Origin: Aphanomyces cochlioides
Taxonomy: Eukaryota; Oomycota; Saprolegniomycetes; Saprolegniales; Verrucalvaceae
Assembly (NCBI GenBank): GCA_019828595.1
Contig: JAHQRK010000019.1
Span: 124,001-188,000, forward strand
Direction of reading: 5' to 3'
Length of the DNA: 64,000 nt
Both the position numbers and the translations under genes were made by a program. The notes beneath the pieces were generated by a model. The model saw only the letters and a list, made by a program, of their open reading frames with translations, had not been told where the DNA came from and made no database searches. Below, piece after piece: positions 1 to 11,463 of this stretch (its first letter is position 1; each line of letters begins with the position of its first letter).

Positions 1-950
1 ACTCTAAGTTAATGCATCCTTCCACTCGTCAACCGAATCACCAGTGATAAGCTGAGATTCACTTCGCGCAGAAGACGATTGTCCTTTGAAGTCTCTTGCG
101 CTCTTTGACACAGGAACACTGAAGAGCGTGACGGAGGCTGCTTCGCTCGAGTTTTGCATGAGGGAGAACTGGAATTAATTCATTACTCGATTATGATTGG
201 CTGCGGGGTTCTCGTACTTTTGAGAGTGGTGAGAGTGAGTGCTGAAAAAAATCCCGACTTTTTGGGCACTTTAAAACAAACTCACAATATGGGGAATCAA
301 ATTAGAAAAATCAGCTGCTTTTGCATTTCGACCACGCTTTTCGAGTTTTGCTTTTCGTAGGCCAAAAATTAAAAGTGTTACTTTTGCTTTTCGAAGAAAC
401 AAAAAAAATTCCTTTCGAAGAGATCGAAAACAAAAAGGAAAAACAAAATCCCTAATTTGGTTCCCCCTAATATTTAAATATTTCCTAAATATCATAACTT
501 TTTTGCAGTCTCTGCTTGCGAGTACCTGGCTCGTTGCCATTGCAGTCTCAAGATCGGTCCTTCTGGTGCCGCATTTGTCCATGCAAACACGTGGAAGTCA
601 ATTCGAAGTCGAGTTCATCATGGGGTCGTCGACACAAGCTCCCAGGCCAACCTCCCCATCTAACTTACTCTGCATCCCCCAAGGCAACTCCCACTGATCA
701 AACCTTGGAAAATATAAACTTCAGACTTACTTTCAGCCCAAGACGGAGAATGAAACTTACTCGAAAGCAACGCCGCCTCGATAAACAACTTTTCTCGGGC
801 ATGGTCGAAGAATAACTTATTCGCCAAGACGAACCGGTTGAGTAATTACATGAATAACTCTTGTAAAGATATACAAAATGTATTCATCGGTCTTAACACC
901 TACCGGATTTACGTAGCGTCCTGGTCGATACGGAGGGCCTCAGACACGTC
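1..950. other. No gene recognised
   Basis: Only short open frames without recognisable motifs are present. Around 245-500 there is AT-rich sequence with runs of A and T and CTTTTCGA-type words. It probably belongs to the repeat-rich block that follows. I see no RNA gene or clear promoter. Confidence 0.4.
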
Positions 951-952
951 TA

Positions 953-2429
953 CTAGACCCCAGAATTTCTTGTTAGCGTAGAGAAACATTTGGGCTTCAA
1001 AATTCCGTGGCAAAATCGACCTGCGGCGATCGCTAAGAGCAAATTTTGCTGACAAGAAAAAGCGCTCGCAGATATTTGATTAGGCCGAATAAATCGGCAA
1101 TCACAATACGTGTCTGTGTTTGTCTTGCGGCGCTTGGATTGCTGGACTAAGGACATGCCGTCGTTGCTATCCACAATTCCTGACGAATCGTTCAACAAAT
1201 GACAAACACTCTGGCACTCATCATCACTCATACATGCCCCTGATTGACTCAAAATCTTGACAACGCCATGTTCGAAATTTTCATTTTGGACGATGGCCGC
1301 ACTGGTTGCCAAGTAGCGTGCCGCTGACGAATATTGCTCGATGACGGTATCGAAGACACGCCACACATCATTCATGCTGACATCTTCACCCTGTAGGTAC
1401 AAGGTGACCTCGTGCATTTACTCCATCACAAGCTCCAGCCGCTCCAGCTCACGGTGCTGCGCCACCGTTGGCATCATCGAGTCAACGGTAGCGTCTTCCA
1501 ATTCAACCAGGTATCCACGAAGCTCACCAATGCATTTGACCATGTCGTAGCATGAGCTCCATCGAGTTTGCTGTCGCGTTTTTGGCAGAAGGGACGTGTG
1601 GCACCTAAGTTTTGCCGCGAGTATGAGACCACGTAGCTTCTTCGTAAGAGCATTAACTAGTGTAAGGATGTCTTCGAATTGACTCAAATAGTCCATGACA
1701 AAGAGGTTAAAGCGATGGCTTGCACAGCCCACAAGTGGAACACCAGCCTCACGCGCAATCGCGTCATTCGTCGAGCAATTGTCGCCAACAAGTGCAACCA
1801 CGCTCTTCCACGATTTTCCGTATCATTCCAAAACATAATCCGCATAATCAATATGAGCTTCTGCATCCAAACTTGTCTCGTCGTTGATTGGTGAAAATCC
1901 AAGCAAATTTTTTATAGCCAATAGGATCAGAGGATGGAAAACTCGCAAAAATGGCAACAAAATGAGATAACGCTGAGGACCAACCATCAAAGATTAAAGC
2001 AAATTTTGACAGCAGCAGAGAGGCTATATTCTTCTCAAGTGCTTGGGTGACCATATGCATGTACTTGAGTAGTGTTTTTCCGCAGATTGGACTCAAATTA
2101 GTGTGTCTTTTCGTCATATCGTTTTCAACAAATGAAAATGGCAAGAGGGAAGTAGAAACCCATTGGAGCCATCCATAAATTTTACACATCGTTGGAGACA
2201 CAAGCATGTCAAGCACAGTCAGCTCGTTAGAGGGGTCATTGGGGCGTAGAGTTATGTACTCGGGGTGGGACCGATAAATGTGCCCTGCTAAGTTGGAATA
2301 CCCCGAGCTTGATTGCTCGAGCACTTTGCCGCATTTGCATGTCCACATGTCCCCAGTGGGCGAGTCGCGCTTGAAGAAAAGCATGGCAAGCTCTTTGCCT
2401 TCAACAGAGTAGGTAGATTTCGGTGCCAT
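953..2429 (-). pseudogene. BED-finger hAT transposase, decayed
   Basis: Read on the minus strand, the N-terminal piece (ATG at about 2429) holds a BED-type zinc finger: Cys-x-Cys in a WTCKCGK context, then a His-x4-His in GHIYRSHPEY. It is followed by the DGWSS motif typical of hAT transposases. A middle piece contains GDNCSTND and a CASH.. LF motif. The C-terminal piece has a YCDCRFIRP segment that resembles the start of the hAT dimerisation region (YxDLRFLxPTS). The reading frame shifts near 1850 and is cut by an in-frame TAA at 1418-1420, so no full protein can be made. Inference: an old hAT DNA transposon copy. Terminal repeats and target duplication were not identified. Confidence 0.75.
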
Positions 2430-2435
2430 TGACAA

Positions 2436-3640
2436 AAATCGAAAATGAATTCACGATTAAAGTTATCGAAATGCTATTTGAATGGTCATCGTGGCTTGGT
2501 GAGTGGTAACCACTCAAGTTATTATCCCGAACCGTGGAAAATTCGACCGAATTTTGGAGTATTTTCGTGTGATTTTTCTCCGAATTTGAAAGAGTAGTTA
2601 TGAATGGCTGTCGTTGTTTGAATGGCAAGACAAATTGCACAAAATATTGGAAAATATTTGTTTGGTCACATATTGCGTCGGCAAGAATCCACCCGAGCCA
2701 ATTTATCCATGAGGAAATACTTCTCCCAATCATCTGCGCAACCCTTTCGAGGGCGCAAGAAAAACACCCTCCCCACCCTGCTTAAAGATGACTTGTGTAA
2801 GCTCTCTCCACCTTTGTCGCTCTCGTCCCTTGATGATCGCAACAACCTTCATGCCATCGCCCAAAATAGATCAAGATGGAAAGTTCTACTTCACCGTCTC
2901 GACGAAGCGCACAGCCAACAGCCCATGAAAGGAAGACTGACAAAACCGCACATCATTTTACAGAAAGGGTAATGAAACAACATGTCGTCTGAGGGCTTGA
3001 ACATATACATATAGTTATGACACAGTCATGAAAACAAGAATTGAACGATTTGGAGTTGTGTAGCTTGAGATATTCACGAAAAGGTGCGATGGCCGATCGA
3101 ATTAGCTCGCGCGGCAAATATAATGCCTTTGGCGGTCCGGAGTGCCCTGTTCTTTTTTATATTCCACATAAAAAGTTAAGGATAAAATTTACATATGAAA
3201 TTATATAAATACGTATTTTCATAGTTAGAAATTATATAAAAATTTGAACATATTGTCGTTTGGGTCCAAAACTGGAAATTTGAGATGTTTTGAAAATGTT
3301 TCAATTAATTAACGCATACACTATTTAAAGCTTACGCAAACGATCATTACCATTAAATAGTGTAATTTCAAACGTTTTAAATGTTTGAAAAACATGCTCG
3401 AAACATTCAATTTATTTTCACTTGAAATTTGTATGCGTCAATTGTTGCGTCAATTTGCTTGCGTAAAGAATTTATTCCGCACGACTCCAGTTTTTTATTA
3501 AAACCACAATATTGTTCAGAGATATTTTAATCATACGTCGCAAAAAGACAGCGAATTTGCCCTATATATGAAAAGTGTTGGCCATACTTTTTAAAAGACT
3601 GCCGACGTGTTCTCTACTGATTGCGTCGTGTGATTTAATT
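2436..3640. other. AT-rich repeat-like DNA, no supported gene
   Basis: There are no recognisable coding motifs. An open frame at 2622-2972 on the plus strand (116 codons) has no family features. The part from about 3160 to 3560 is very AT-rich, with short inverted words around 3300-3470 (for example CACTATTTAAA against TTAAATAGTG), suggesting a decayed non-autonomous transposon. Confidence 0.3.
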
Positions 3641-3649
3641 TTGTCATGA

Positions 3650-4290
3650 TTGAATTCACTCTACCTCTACAGTCGAGGCTGAATTAAATTCTGTCTGCAG
3701 AACCACGTCGTGAGATTAAATTCTCTCTGCACGGAACGACGTAGATACTTTGCTGTCTATCATATAACATCATGACTTGTCCTTGAGAGCCTCATCTGAA
3801 AGATATCAAGGATGTTTTTCATATATCGATTAAGACCACAGCGAACTGTGATAGAATCTATCTCATAAGGTTCAAGTAGCAGTAAGGCCACACGAAGGCA
3901 CCAAGTTGAATATATTTGATAGAACCAAGTCGGTTCACCCCTGATAGAACCATGGAGAATTAAATTCACTCTCAGCAGGACCAAGTCATAAGAGAATAGA
4001 CTATCTGCGATAGAACCATGGAGAATTAAATCCGTCCTCTGGACGACAAGGCAGTAGGAGAATTTTAATTTAGCGTGGAGTGCACCAAGGCGAATTAAAT
4101 ATCGTCTCTGTAGGACACGGAGTAAGAGAATTAAAGTACCTTGACAGAAGCAAGGACAATTAAATTAAGTTGTCTGCAGAACCAAGTCGTAAGAGAATTA
4201 AATTACCCCGAGAGGAATCAAATATGTCCTCTGCGGAACCAAGTCGCGAGAGAATTAAATATGTTGTCTGCAGAACCAATCGGACCACGC
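3650..4290. repeat. Degenerate minisatellite, unit about 40-60 bp
   Basis: The words GAATTAAAT, GAACCAAGTC and TCTGCAGAACCA recur in the same order at least ten times across this stretch. They are separated by variable spacers and carry many substitutions, so this is an old, diverged tandem array. The best-preserved units lie at about 4165-4280. No promoter or gene was recognised in it. Confidence 0.7.
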
Positions 4291-5183
4291 GGACACACTC
4301 GGACATGGCTGACAGGCTCGACATCTCCCACAGAGACTGTCGCCCAAGACTTTTCTAGTTCACGTATGCGAAAACTATAGTTGTAGCTAACGCGAAACGT
4401 CATCATCATCATTGGAAAATATTCATTCTCCGGAATTTGTGGGCAATTTTAACGAGTTTTAGAGCATTTGTGGGACAAAGTGTCCCATATTTTCAAGAAA
4501 ATCAAAATTTTCGTGTCAGTCTTTTTTATACATTTTCAAGAGCACACACAATTTCTGTGGATTTTGTGGGGCAGAGTCCCACACAATTAATTTATAGGAT
4601 GTTGACATTTGACGTTTTTTTCTGGCATAAGTGCCAAAAAGACGCCAAAACTATGGAGAAACGCTGCTCATGTGTGAACATCAGTGAGAAAGCCACGAGC
4701 GAAGCTAATATTTATACCATTTGAGTAAGCTTTGAGTCACCCCTTTAAGAACATCACCTGTAAAGCTCCAGAAGCTTAGATTTCACACGGCAGCACCATT
4801 GATACATGCATGAACGACATAATTATCATCATGTTCTACATTATGGTTCAAAGTGAAAATTCAACACGACAAAATATTGCATAACGAGTGCTGCATCTAA
4901 AGTTTGGCTCTTTCGGTCGGATTTGGCGACTCATATTATAAGTCGCCATATCCTTAGCTGTACAACTAAAGCCATCTGACAACCTAAGCGAGCTTGCAAT
5001 CCTTGCAGCTTACACAGGTCTTGTTTATACAGTCCAATGACACGAGGAGAACGCTTTTATTTCATAACTAAATGTTTTAAGCTAGCAGGTATGAAAACAA
5101 GTAGTGTATACTAACTGTAAAGCAAATACTGATGCTTTCAATTCGTCAAGCACGACACAGCCGAGTCCCCTTGATGATAAGTT
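4291..5183. other. No gene recognised
   Basis: AT-rich DNA with short open frames only. Two GTGGGACAAAG / GTCCCAC-type words around 4470-4585 are inverted relative to each other and may be transposon debris. Nothing else was supported. Confidence 0.3.
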
Positions 5184-5248
5184 GTGAATAACATCAACGA
5201 GCTGCTGAAGGGATGATATTGCTTCAGCAGCTCGTTGATGTTATTCAC
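5184..5248. repeat. Perfect 27-bp inverted repeat (hairpin)
   Basis: The left arm 5184-5210 and right arm 5222-5248 are perfect reverse complements, with an 11-bp spacer between them. The right arm ends only four bases before the TTA target duplication of the MITE that starts at 5255. Confidence 0.9.
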
Positions 5249-5254
5249 TACTTA

Positions 5255-5487
5255 GACCCCGTTTCATGTTAAAGTAACTTAAGTTGTGTAAATGCTGAAC
5301 AGATTTCGTGAGATTCTATTGGCTAAATATTTACTCGACTTACACAAGTTTCCATGGTCCAGCGAGGTCTTGTAAGTTTATCAAGTCACGTAAACGAAAT
5401 TTACTCAATTTACCAAAATATTCGTTTCAGTTTAAAGTGAATTCACAACAAGAACATATTTAAGTTACTTTGACATGAAACGGGGTC
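5255..5487. mobile_element. Harbinger/PIF-like MITE with TTA duplication
   Basis: A 233-bp non-coding element. Both ends read GACCCCGTTTCATGT inward, and the terminal inverted repeats run for about 29 bp with one T/C mismatch. The copy is flanked by TTA at 5252-5254 and 5488-5490. A 3-bp TTA/TAA duplication is the hallmark of PIF/Harbinger (Tourist-type) MITEs. No coding capacity is present. Confidence 0.85.
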
Positions 5488-5490
5488 TTA

Positions 5491-6216
5491 TGGAGTCACT
5501 GCTTTGCCACCTCAAAGGGAGGCATGAGAGTCACTTTGAAAAAGGGTAGACAATCCGCCTAACTATTTAACTTGCAAGTTATATACTAGAAGTACTATCA
5601 ATGTGTGCGTTTTATAATACCCACGATTGTCCCACAAACTCCGGCTAAGAGTCATTGTTCTTTACCTATCTATTTTTTGTATACATTTTCTTTAAATAAC
5701 CTATTTTCGAGATTATTTATTGACTCGTTCAATGAAAAATAAATAATGTTTTGATGGAAATCAATATATTTTTAAAAACGTTATTTTTTCCAAGATTTGC
5801 CACTGATGCTTCCATCACCGACAACACTGGACTTGCTGGACATTGATGTCATAAATTTCATTGGCTGCAGATGTTAATCCTGCTAAGTTCGATAAAAGTA
5901 GTTTCAAGTGGAGTTGAGTCATTCCAACCATTACTTCAACCACTCAAGCATGACACACGTCTCAGTCGTCTGAGCATTTGCACTCCAGAGCTTTCCTCAC
6001 AGTTGATGCATTCATCGCATCCAAGCTCACCCGATCACTCTGCCTACGTATGTTCCGGCATTGTTAGCGTACGTGTACCGTTTCGACTTCCTCCAGAGGC
6101 ATTCAACCCACAGAGGCAATGACAATCATAAAGAATTAGAGGTTACAGTTGTTGGTGAATAGAAATATATATTTTCACCAAGCCATCATGAACGTCAAGT
6201 GAACACGATTGATGAG
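5491..6216. other. No gene recognised
   Basis: An AT-rich stretch (5560-5800) followed by more balanced sequence. The open frame at 5871-6122 has no recognisable motif. Nothing supportable was found. Confidence 0.3.
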
Positions 6217-7205
6217 AGAACGGTAAGCGCTCCCTATGTACGCATGTCTAATTGAACACGTAGAATGAAAGCAATATTGTGATGAGTTTGCGCTCTGCAT
6301 GGCGCTACTGTTGCGGTGGCTGGCAGTCCCGAGGCTGTCGATGAAGTGAATAGACGGCCAGCGAAATAATTATTTATTATTTATTTCATGATTGGATATT
6401 TACAAATAAATAACTTGATACATTCCCTGGCAGGAATAAATATATTCACACACAAAAATATATTTATGCAAATTAACTAAGTTGTTTTCTAACCTTCATT
6501 AATCTTTTCATTGACAAATGTGTTGATGTCATGAACATCCCACAAGAAAGAGTTCGCATTCAGGAACACTTGGGCTTCACAGTTGATTGGAAGCACATTT
6601 TGGCGTCGATCTCCGAATGCATTCTTCACTCTCGAGAACAAACGTTCGCAGACGTTTGATGTGGGGACAAGAAAGCGCAAATCGCAATAGGTAGACTCAG
6701 TTTTCTTCCTCTTCAAAGCTCTATCGAGGATAGAATTGTCAACACAAATGTCGTCAGAACCTGTTTTAAAGCCATTCAACTCATGAATGGCCCCAAACTG
6801 TTGTGCTTGGCGAACGTAATGACCACTCAAATATTTGAATTTATTTCATCGAAATAAATAAATATATTTGTATTCTCTCGATTGTGAAATAAATATATTT
6901 ATGAGAAATATATTTATTTATTTGATACAAATATATTTTTCGGAGCCACTGGGCCAGCCGCCGCGACTGAGGAGAGAACGGTAAGCGCTCCCTATGTACG
7001 CATGTCTAATTGAACACATAGAATGAAAGCAATGTTGTGATGAGTTTGCACTCTGTATGGCACTACTGTTGCGGTTGCTGGTCGTCCCGAGGCTGTCGAT
7101 GAAGTGAATAGACGGCCAGCCACCACGACCGGGGCAATTATGGTAAGCGCTCTGGCCATGTGCATGACTAACTCGACACGTAGAACCAAGACAATGTTGA
7201 TGTAT
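6217..7205. repeat. Tandem repeat of about 165 bp, three copies, split by a hAT insertion
   Basis: A block beginning AGAGAACGGTAAGCGCTCCC occurs at 6217-6362 and again at about 6964-7120 with only a few substitutions. A third, more diverged unit starts with ATGGTAAGCGCTC at about 7139. Copies two and three are spaced about 165 bp apart. Copy one is separated from copy two by a roughly 590-bp insertion (6363-6951), so the original array was head-to-tail. Confidence 0.8.
6363..6951 (-). mobile_element. hAT remnant with C-terminal transposase piece
   Basis: The insertion interrupts the tandem repeat and is flanked by GGCCAGC on both sides (6356-6362 and 6952-6958); with the preceding base this is close to the 8-bp duplication expected for hAT. 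The right end read inward begins CAGTGGCTCCG, a hAT-like terminus. The left end does not match, so that end may be truncated. A minus-strand frame at 6489-6830 encodes the hAT dimerisation region (STYCDLRFLVPTSNVCERLFS). Only the C-terminal part of a transposase remains, so the copy is defective. Confidence 0.7.
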
Positions 7206-7216
7206 TATGCATTACT

Positions 7217-8509
7217 CTACGTTTCTAAGGAGCCGCTCACAATACACGAGAGGATGTGAGCACGTTTTGCCTTGATCAAACTGGAGTTGATGAGCCCTGG
7301 ACTCACATCGCCTAGTAGTTTTTCGACTAACCAACAAACAAAAATTCCTGAATCGTTGGGATTCCTCAATCGGGGAGTCCTATTGTGGTTTCTTTCGACA
7401 AACCACTTTGTCTTGCGCACCGATGTTTTGAAAGCGTCGTCTTGGATGGCGTACATGGCATTGAGAATCTTCACGACGAAATCGGCAAACTCAAACTGCT
7501 TGTCGTCTCGTAGACAGCCCCGGACTGTTCTCGTTGATGCTACACAGAGAATCAATGACCAGTGGGAGCCGTTGATTCTACATGGCACAACTATTTTTTC
7601 GGCTTGTAGAGCACGTTCTCCAGTTTCCTTTAGAGAGTCCACATCACGCAACTGTTTGTTGAATGTCCACAATTCTTGTAGCCAAGTGGGCTCCACCAGA
7701 AAGCAATCATTGACATCACCAGTTGGGGTCATTGCATTGTGTACCATTGTTAGCCAAGCACCAACGACTATTTCGTTGACATGTTCATTTGGGCGTAGGC
7801 ATACCAAATCACGACGGCAAATTTCTAGACCGCCAACTACACCGAAAATTTGGTCGTCTTTGCCACGCAGGATAGAGAAGATGCTGGGCTCAACAATATC
7901 TTTAGTTGATCCCGTGCGCGTTTCCCGCGCCACAATTGCAGGCAAAGCCAAGTCTTGTGCTTCAGTCGTCGCCACAACAACCTCAAGCGAAGTGTCATTG
8001 TAGCCTTCGCGTTCAGATTCGTCAAAAAATGTCAGAATAGCTGAGATCGGTTTTGCCTTGTTTTCACTTGCTGGTTGGACTGGAGTTTCTTGTGGCGGTC
8101 GATGTTGTAAATCTTCTAATATCTTGAAAGTTTTCATCTGATATGAGGACATTTCAACTTGCAATTTTTGCAAGTCAGACACTTTCTTCATCAGCTCACT
8201 CAATTGATTTGCTACGTCATCGAGATGTTCGCGACAGTAAGGCACACTATGACTGTGCATTGCAATTTCTTCTTTCACAGTGACCAATGCTTCATGGGTA
8301 TGAAGCTGCTCGAGTTTTAGAAGGACACCGCACGGCTTTCTCTTGCACGCAAAGCACACATATGACTTCTTTCCACGTACGTAAGAGTCCCTCTTGTAGA
8401 ACTCCACGCAAAGACTTCTCTCAAAATCCTCGCGGCAGACTTCAACATCTTCCCATGACTTAAAGGAGGAGCCAAACACTTCAACAAAGGACACGTTGCA
8501 TTCTTCCAT
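7217..8509 (-). CDS. FLYWCH/FAR1-like zinc finger plus Ulp1 (C48) protease-like protein
   Basis: A 430-residue intact frame beginning MEECNVSFVEVF. The N-terminal third has a FAR1/WRKY-GCM1-like zinc module (FERSLCVEFYKRD, CFACKRKPCG, then a THEALVTV..MHSHS His-rich segment), typical of proteins tied to MULE-type transposons. A predicted coiled-coil stretch follows (about residues 95-135). The C-terminal part has a Ulp1-like core: His in GSHWSLILC and Cys in NDSGIFVCWLVEKLL; the Asp of the triad is not obvious. Known biology: transposon-borne Ulp1 domains occur beside FAR1-type modules in plants and oomycetes. Inference: a transposon-derived or domesticated protein. No terminal repeats were found around it. 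Peptidase activity is uncertain because of the unclear acidic residue and the Q-to-N change before SG. Confidence 0.6.
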   Translation of the reverse strand: MEECNVSFVEVFGSSFKSWEDVEVCREDFERSLCVEFYKRDSYVRGKKSYVCFACKRKPCGVLLKLEQLHTHEALVTVKEEIAMHSHSVPYCREHLDDVANQLSELMKKVSDLQKLQVEMSSYQMKTFKILEDLQHRPPQETPVQPASENKAKPISAILTFFDESEREGYNDTSLEVVVATTEAQDLALPAIVARETRTGSTKDIVEPSIFSILRGKDDQIFGVVGGLEICRRDLVCLRPNEHVNEIVVGAWLTMVHNAMTPTGDVNDCFLVEPTWLQELWTFNKQLRDVDSLKETGERALQAEKIVVPCRINGSHWSLILCVASTRTVRGCLRDDKQFEFADFVVKILNAMYAIQDDAFKTSVRKTKWFVERNHNRTPRLRNPNDSGIFVCWLVEKLLGDVSPGLINSSLIKAKRAHILSCIVSGSLET

Positions 8510-9453
8510 GATATCGAGAACTGCTTCATGCCTAATTGGATGTCAGCAGCCACCAAAATCGCTTTCCACTTCCATTGGCTAATGATAAACTGTATTATCC
8601 GTGACAATATACGGTACTACAGGGAGCGACGTTGAATAACAGCGCGTATGAGCTTTTTGATTGGCCACGAAATTGGACTTATATGGCCAATCATATCGAG
8701 CTAATCAAACCCTTGAATAAAAATACGACAGCTGGTTCATTGACAAAATATAATTTTGTAGTAGTTTATTTGTTGATAAGAGAAAATTCACATAGATGAT
8801 TGTTGAAACAACGAAACAGTTAACAAAGGCCACAAGGTATTAAAGGTAGCATATTTAAATCATGCAGAACTTCAAGAAGGAGAATTCGTGCATCCATTCA
8901 AAGGTTAGACATCTCATCCCAATTTAAAAAAAACGGATAAAATACTCTATACTTTAATCAATATAATATAACATATTTTATTTTAAATACCTTGTTTAAA
9001 ATATCACAATATCCTGCAACCAGTCGTTCTTTTATACATCATGTTCTTTCAATCAGGCGCTATGTTTCTACTGTGCTTTACCTCTACGCCGACTCATGGA
9101 CACCAGATCAATTCACTTCCCGATTTCCTGTCAAACAGTCGCATGCTCGTCTTAATCCCTCTTCGGGGGGGGTGGTCTGCCCCAAGCCAGCGACATCGCT
9201 ACCCTACACCTTGGTTCTCTAGGACACAGTTCCCCGCGAGAATAGACCAGGGCAACAGGTCAACAGTGCTACTGTCGTTTGGAAATCCAAAGTTATTTTT
9301 GGGTGGGGCACCCAGACTTTAGTAAAAAAACTCTTTGGCGGGATATCATTTTAATTTTAATAAATCTTTTTTTGTTCTGTGTTCTAAAATGGTGTTTAGT
9401 TTCCTAAACATCATTTTAACTCATTTTAAAGAACATTTAGAATTGAAAATTTG

Positions 9454-9630
9454 TTTTAAAACTAATTTTCAATTCTGATTTATAAAGGCATTGTTTAAAA
9501 TCAATGCTTTAATTTTTTTTAAAACTAATTTTCAATTCTGATTTATAAAGGCATTGTTTAAAATCAATGCTTTTATAAATCAGAATTGAAAATCAGTTTA
9601 AAACAAATTTTCAATTCTAAAGTGTGAAAT
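9454..9630. repeat. 57-bp direct repeat plus large inverted repeat inside the pogo element
   Basis: The block 9454-9510 recurs at 9517-9573 (period 63). The second copy is followed by its own inverse (TTTATAAATCAGAATTGAAA), giving a hairpin around the palindromic core GCATTGTTTAAAATCAATGC. Sequences down to about 9660 continue the inverted pattern. This looks like nested MITE or fold-back DNA. Confidence 0.75.
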
Positions 9631-9836
9631 CAATGTTTTAGACAATGCTTTTACACTTTAGAATACAATTCTTTTATATTTTAGAAACGGAATCTCTTTC
9701 TAAATTATAAAAGAACCTATTTAAAAAAGAACTCAAGAGTTCTTAAAAGAGAAAAAGAACATGTATATTAAAGTTGAGATTTAAATCGACAAAACCTTTT
9801 TGAAACTCGCTCGCACTTCATTATCAGTTAAATATA

Positions 9837-10973
9837 TTAAAAATTTAGAAATAAATCAAACTTTTTTAAAAGATCGGATATCATGCTCCAAGCTCGAATG
9901 GCCCTTTCTATCATAACAATTCGCTTTTCTTTTGCAGTTGTGGCTGTGACATCAGACATGATCCACAAATCTCGCAAGTGTTGCTTGAAAGGCCCCATGA
10001 TAGAAACATCTAATGGCTGGCAGTGCGAGGTACTGTTGGGGGGGCAGAGGGTAAAGTACACGTCCAAGTTCGTCACCAATGATGCGTTCGCTTTCGTTGC
10101 TGACATGACAGTCAAAATTGTCCACCAAGAGAGCAGATGGATCCTCAATGTTGTCCGCAAGTACATCGCGCAGATACCTCTTCCACACATTTCCATTCAT
10201 CCACGCCTTCTGTTGCATGTAATAGAAATGACCAGCTGGGTAGCTGTCAAACTCGTTCTTCTCAATTGAGCCACCATCAACACCGCGAATGATAAACACA
10301 ATTGGCAATTTCAGACCATCGGCACGCACTGTGAGTAAAGCTGTCATTCGACTCGAATGCTTATCACCGGACGCAACATAACTTCCACCACCACGAACGG
10401 CCCATATAGTGTTGGGACACATGTCGAAATAAATGCCAGTTTCGTCAGCATTGTACAAACAGTTTGTTGGCAAGTCAGCATGCTTCTCAGAGAATTCTGT
10501 GGCGAAGGCACGTCGCGTCTCTTCAAGATCGATTTGTGTCTTCTTTTGACGACAGATGCGCTGACGAGTAAAGTCGTGGCGATGAGCGAAGTTTTGGAGA
10601 AGACGAAGCAAGGATTTGTAGCCAGATGATCTTGTTGTAACATATTCCTGAAGCCAAGTGTTGTGATTCACGCGGAGGTACTTGATAAGGTGAGCGGTCG
10701 TCACGGCCTTCTCTTCACGTCTTAAGTCGCGGACATAAATTGCAAGTTCGTAGCTGTCAGGGATGATTGGCTTGGCCCCACAGTTGCCAGTATTCTTCTT
10801 TCGTGCCTTTGAGCCTTTGAAAATTTTCAGCTTGTCAATGTCCCGAATCCATTCACGCAAGGAACTCTCGTAATTCTTGCGGCTTCGCGAACAGATGTGC
10901 TTTCAGCAATGGTAACAGCGCGCAACTTCTCAGCCACGGTAGGTCTGGCACGTCGAGTCTTGGTAGCATTCAT
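9837..10973 (-). pseudogene. pogo/Tigger transposase (HTH_psq, HTH_CENPB, DDE_1), frameshifted
   Basis: The start MNATKTRRARPTVAEKLRAV at about 10973 resembles the psq-type DNA-binding helix. After a frameshift near 10870 the frame continues through a CenpB-type HTH region into DDE_1 motifs: YNADETGIYFDMCP (first catalytic Asp), LLVDNFDCH (second Asp, usually LLLDNxxxH), and after another shift near 10180, PPNSTSHCQPLDVSIMGPFK, the classic pogo/Tigger PPNxTxxxQPxD motif. The missing frame continuity makes it non-functional. Confidence 0.85.
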
Positions 10974-11130
10974 CCGAGGCTATCAATTTTCGCGGTTGTC
11001 AAATTCAAAACAATGGGAAATTGTGCCGCGAAAAATTTAGCCAATAATTTTTTTTATCAGAAATTAAGATCTATGATTGGTGAATTCAAATTTAATTATG
11101 CCACGCTGTTATTCAACGTAGCTCCCTGTA

Positions 11131-11463
11131 TATGACAACTAATTTACTTGTGTAGGCAGTCTCGTTTGATCGTACGACTTTTCTATGTCAGCCCCAGATG
11201 TGTTATTTGATTGGGGGGGTGATTGCAATTGTCAAGTGTGCAGTATAATCACACGACACCTTTGTTATGAAGCTGTCGTTCAATCTTACGTCATCTTAGA
11301 CCAAACAATGGCGCATCGTACAATAGTACGACATGACATATATGGGTCAAGTGTGTGTCGTAAGCACATACGACGCGTGGAAAGTGGTCTATGCTAGGCC
11401 AAAAACGTGTCATACCACCAAACGACAATTGAGAGGGGGGTCAAATAACTTTGATCATGTTTA
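11131..11463. other. No gene recognised
   Basis: Mixed sequence with a G run at 11214-11220 and a TACGACATGACAT-type word pattern. No motif or RNA gene was seen. Confidence 0.3.

Larger units (their letters stand above)
8620..11128 (-). mobile_element. pogo/Tigger-type DNA transposon, defective
   Basis: Terminal inverted repeats of about 26 bp start CAGGGAGC at 8620 (plus strand) and at 11128 (minus strand); they continue ACGTTGAATAACAGCG with one mismatch. TA dinucleotides flank both ends (8618-8619 and 11129-11130), as expected for the Tc1/mariner-pogo superfamily. Inside lie a broken DDE_1/CENP-B-type transposase (minus strand) and 1.2 kb of filler, including a 57-bp duplicated block and more GC-rich DNA at 9020-9320 that may be a nested insertion. 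Confidence 0.88.

Noticed and set aside
3301..3480. CRISPR-like or regulatory repeats in the AT-rich stretch
   Set aside because: Repeated words are short and inverted, not regularly spaced direct repeats; the host is eukaryotic.
7272..8003. 243-codon plus-strand frame over the Ulp1 gene
   Set aside because: No motifs; the minus-strand frame is longer and has clear domains.
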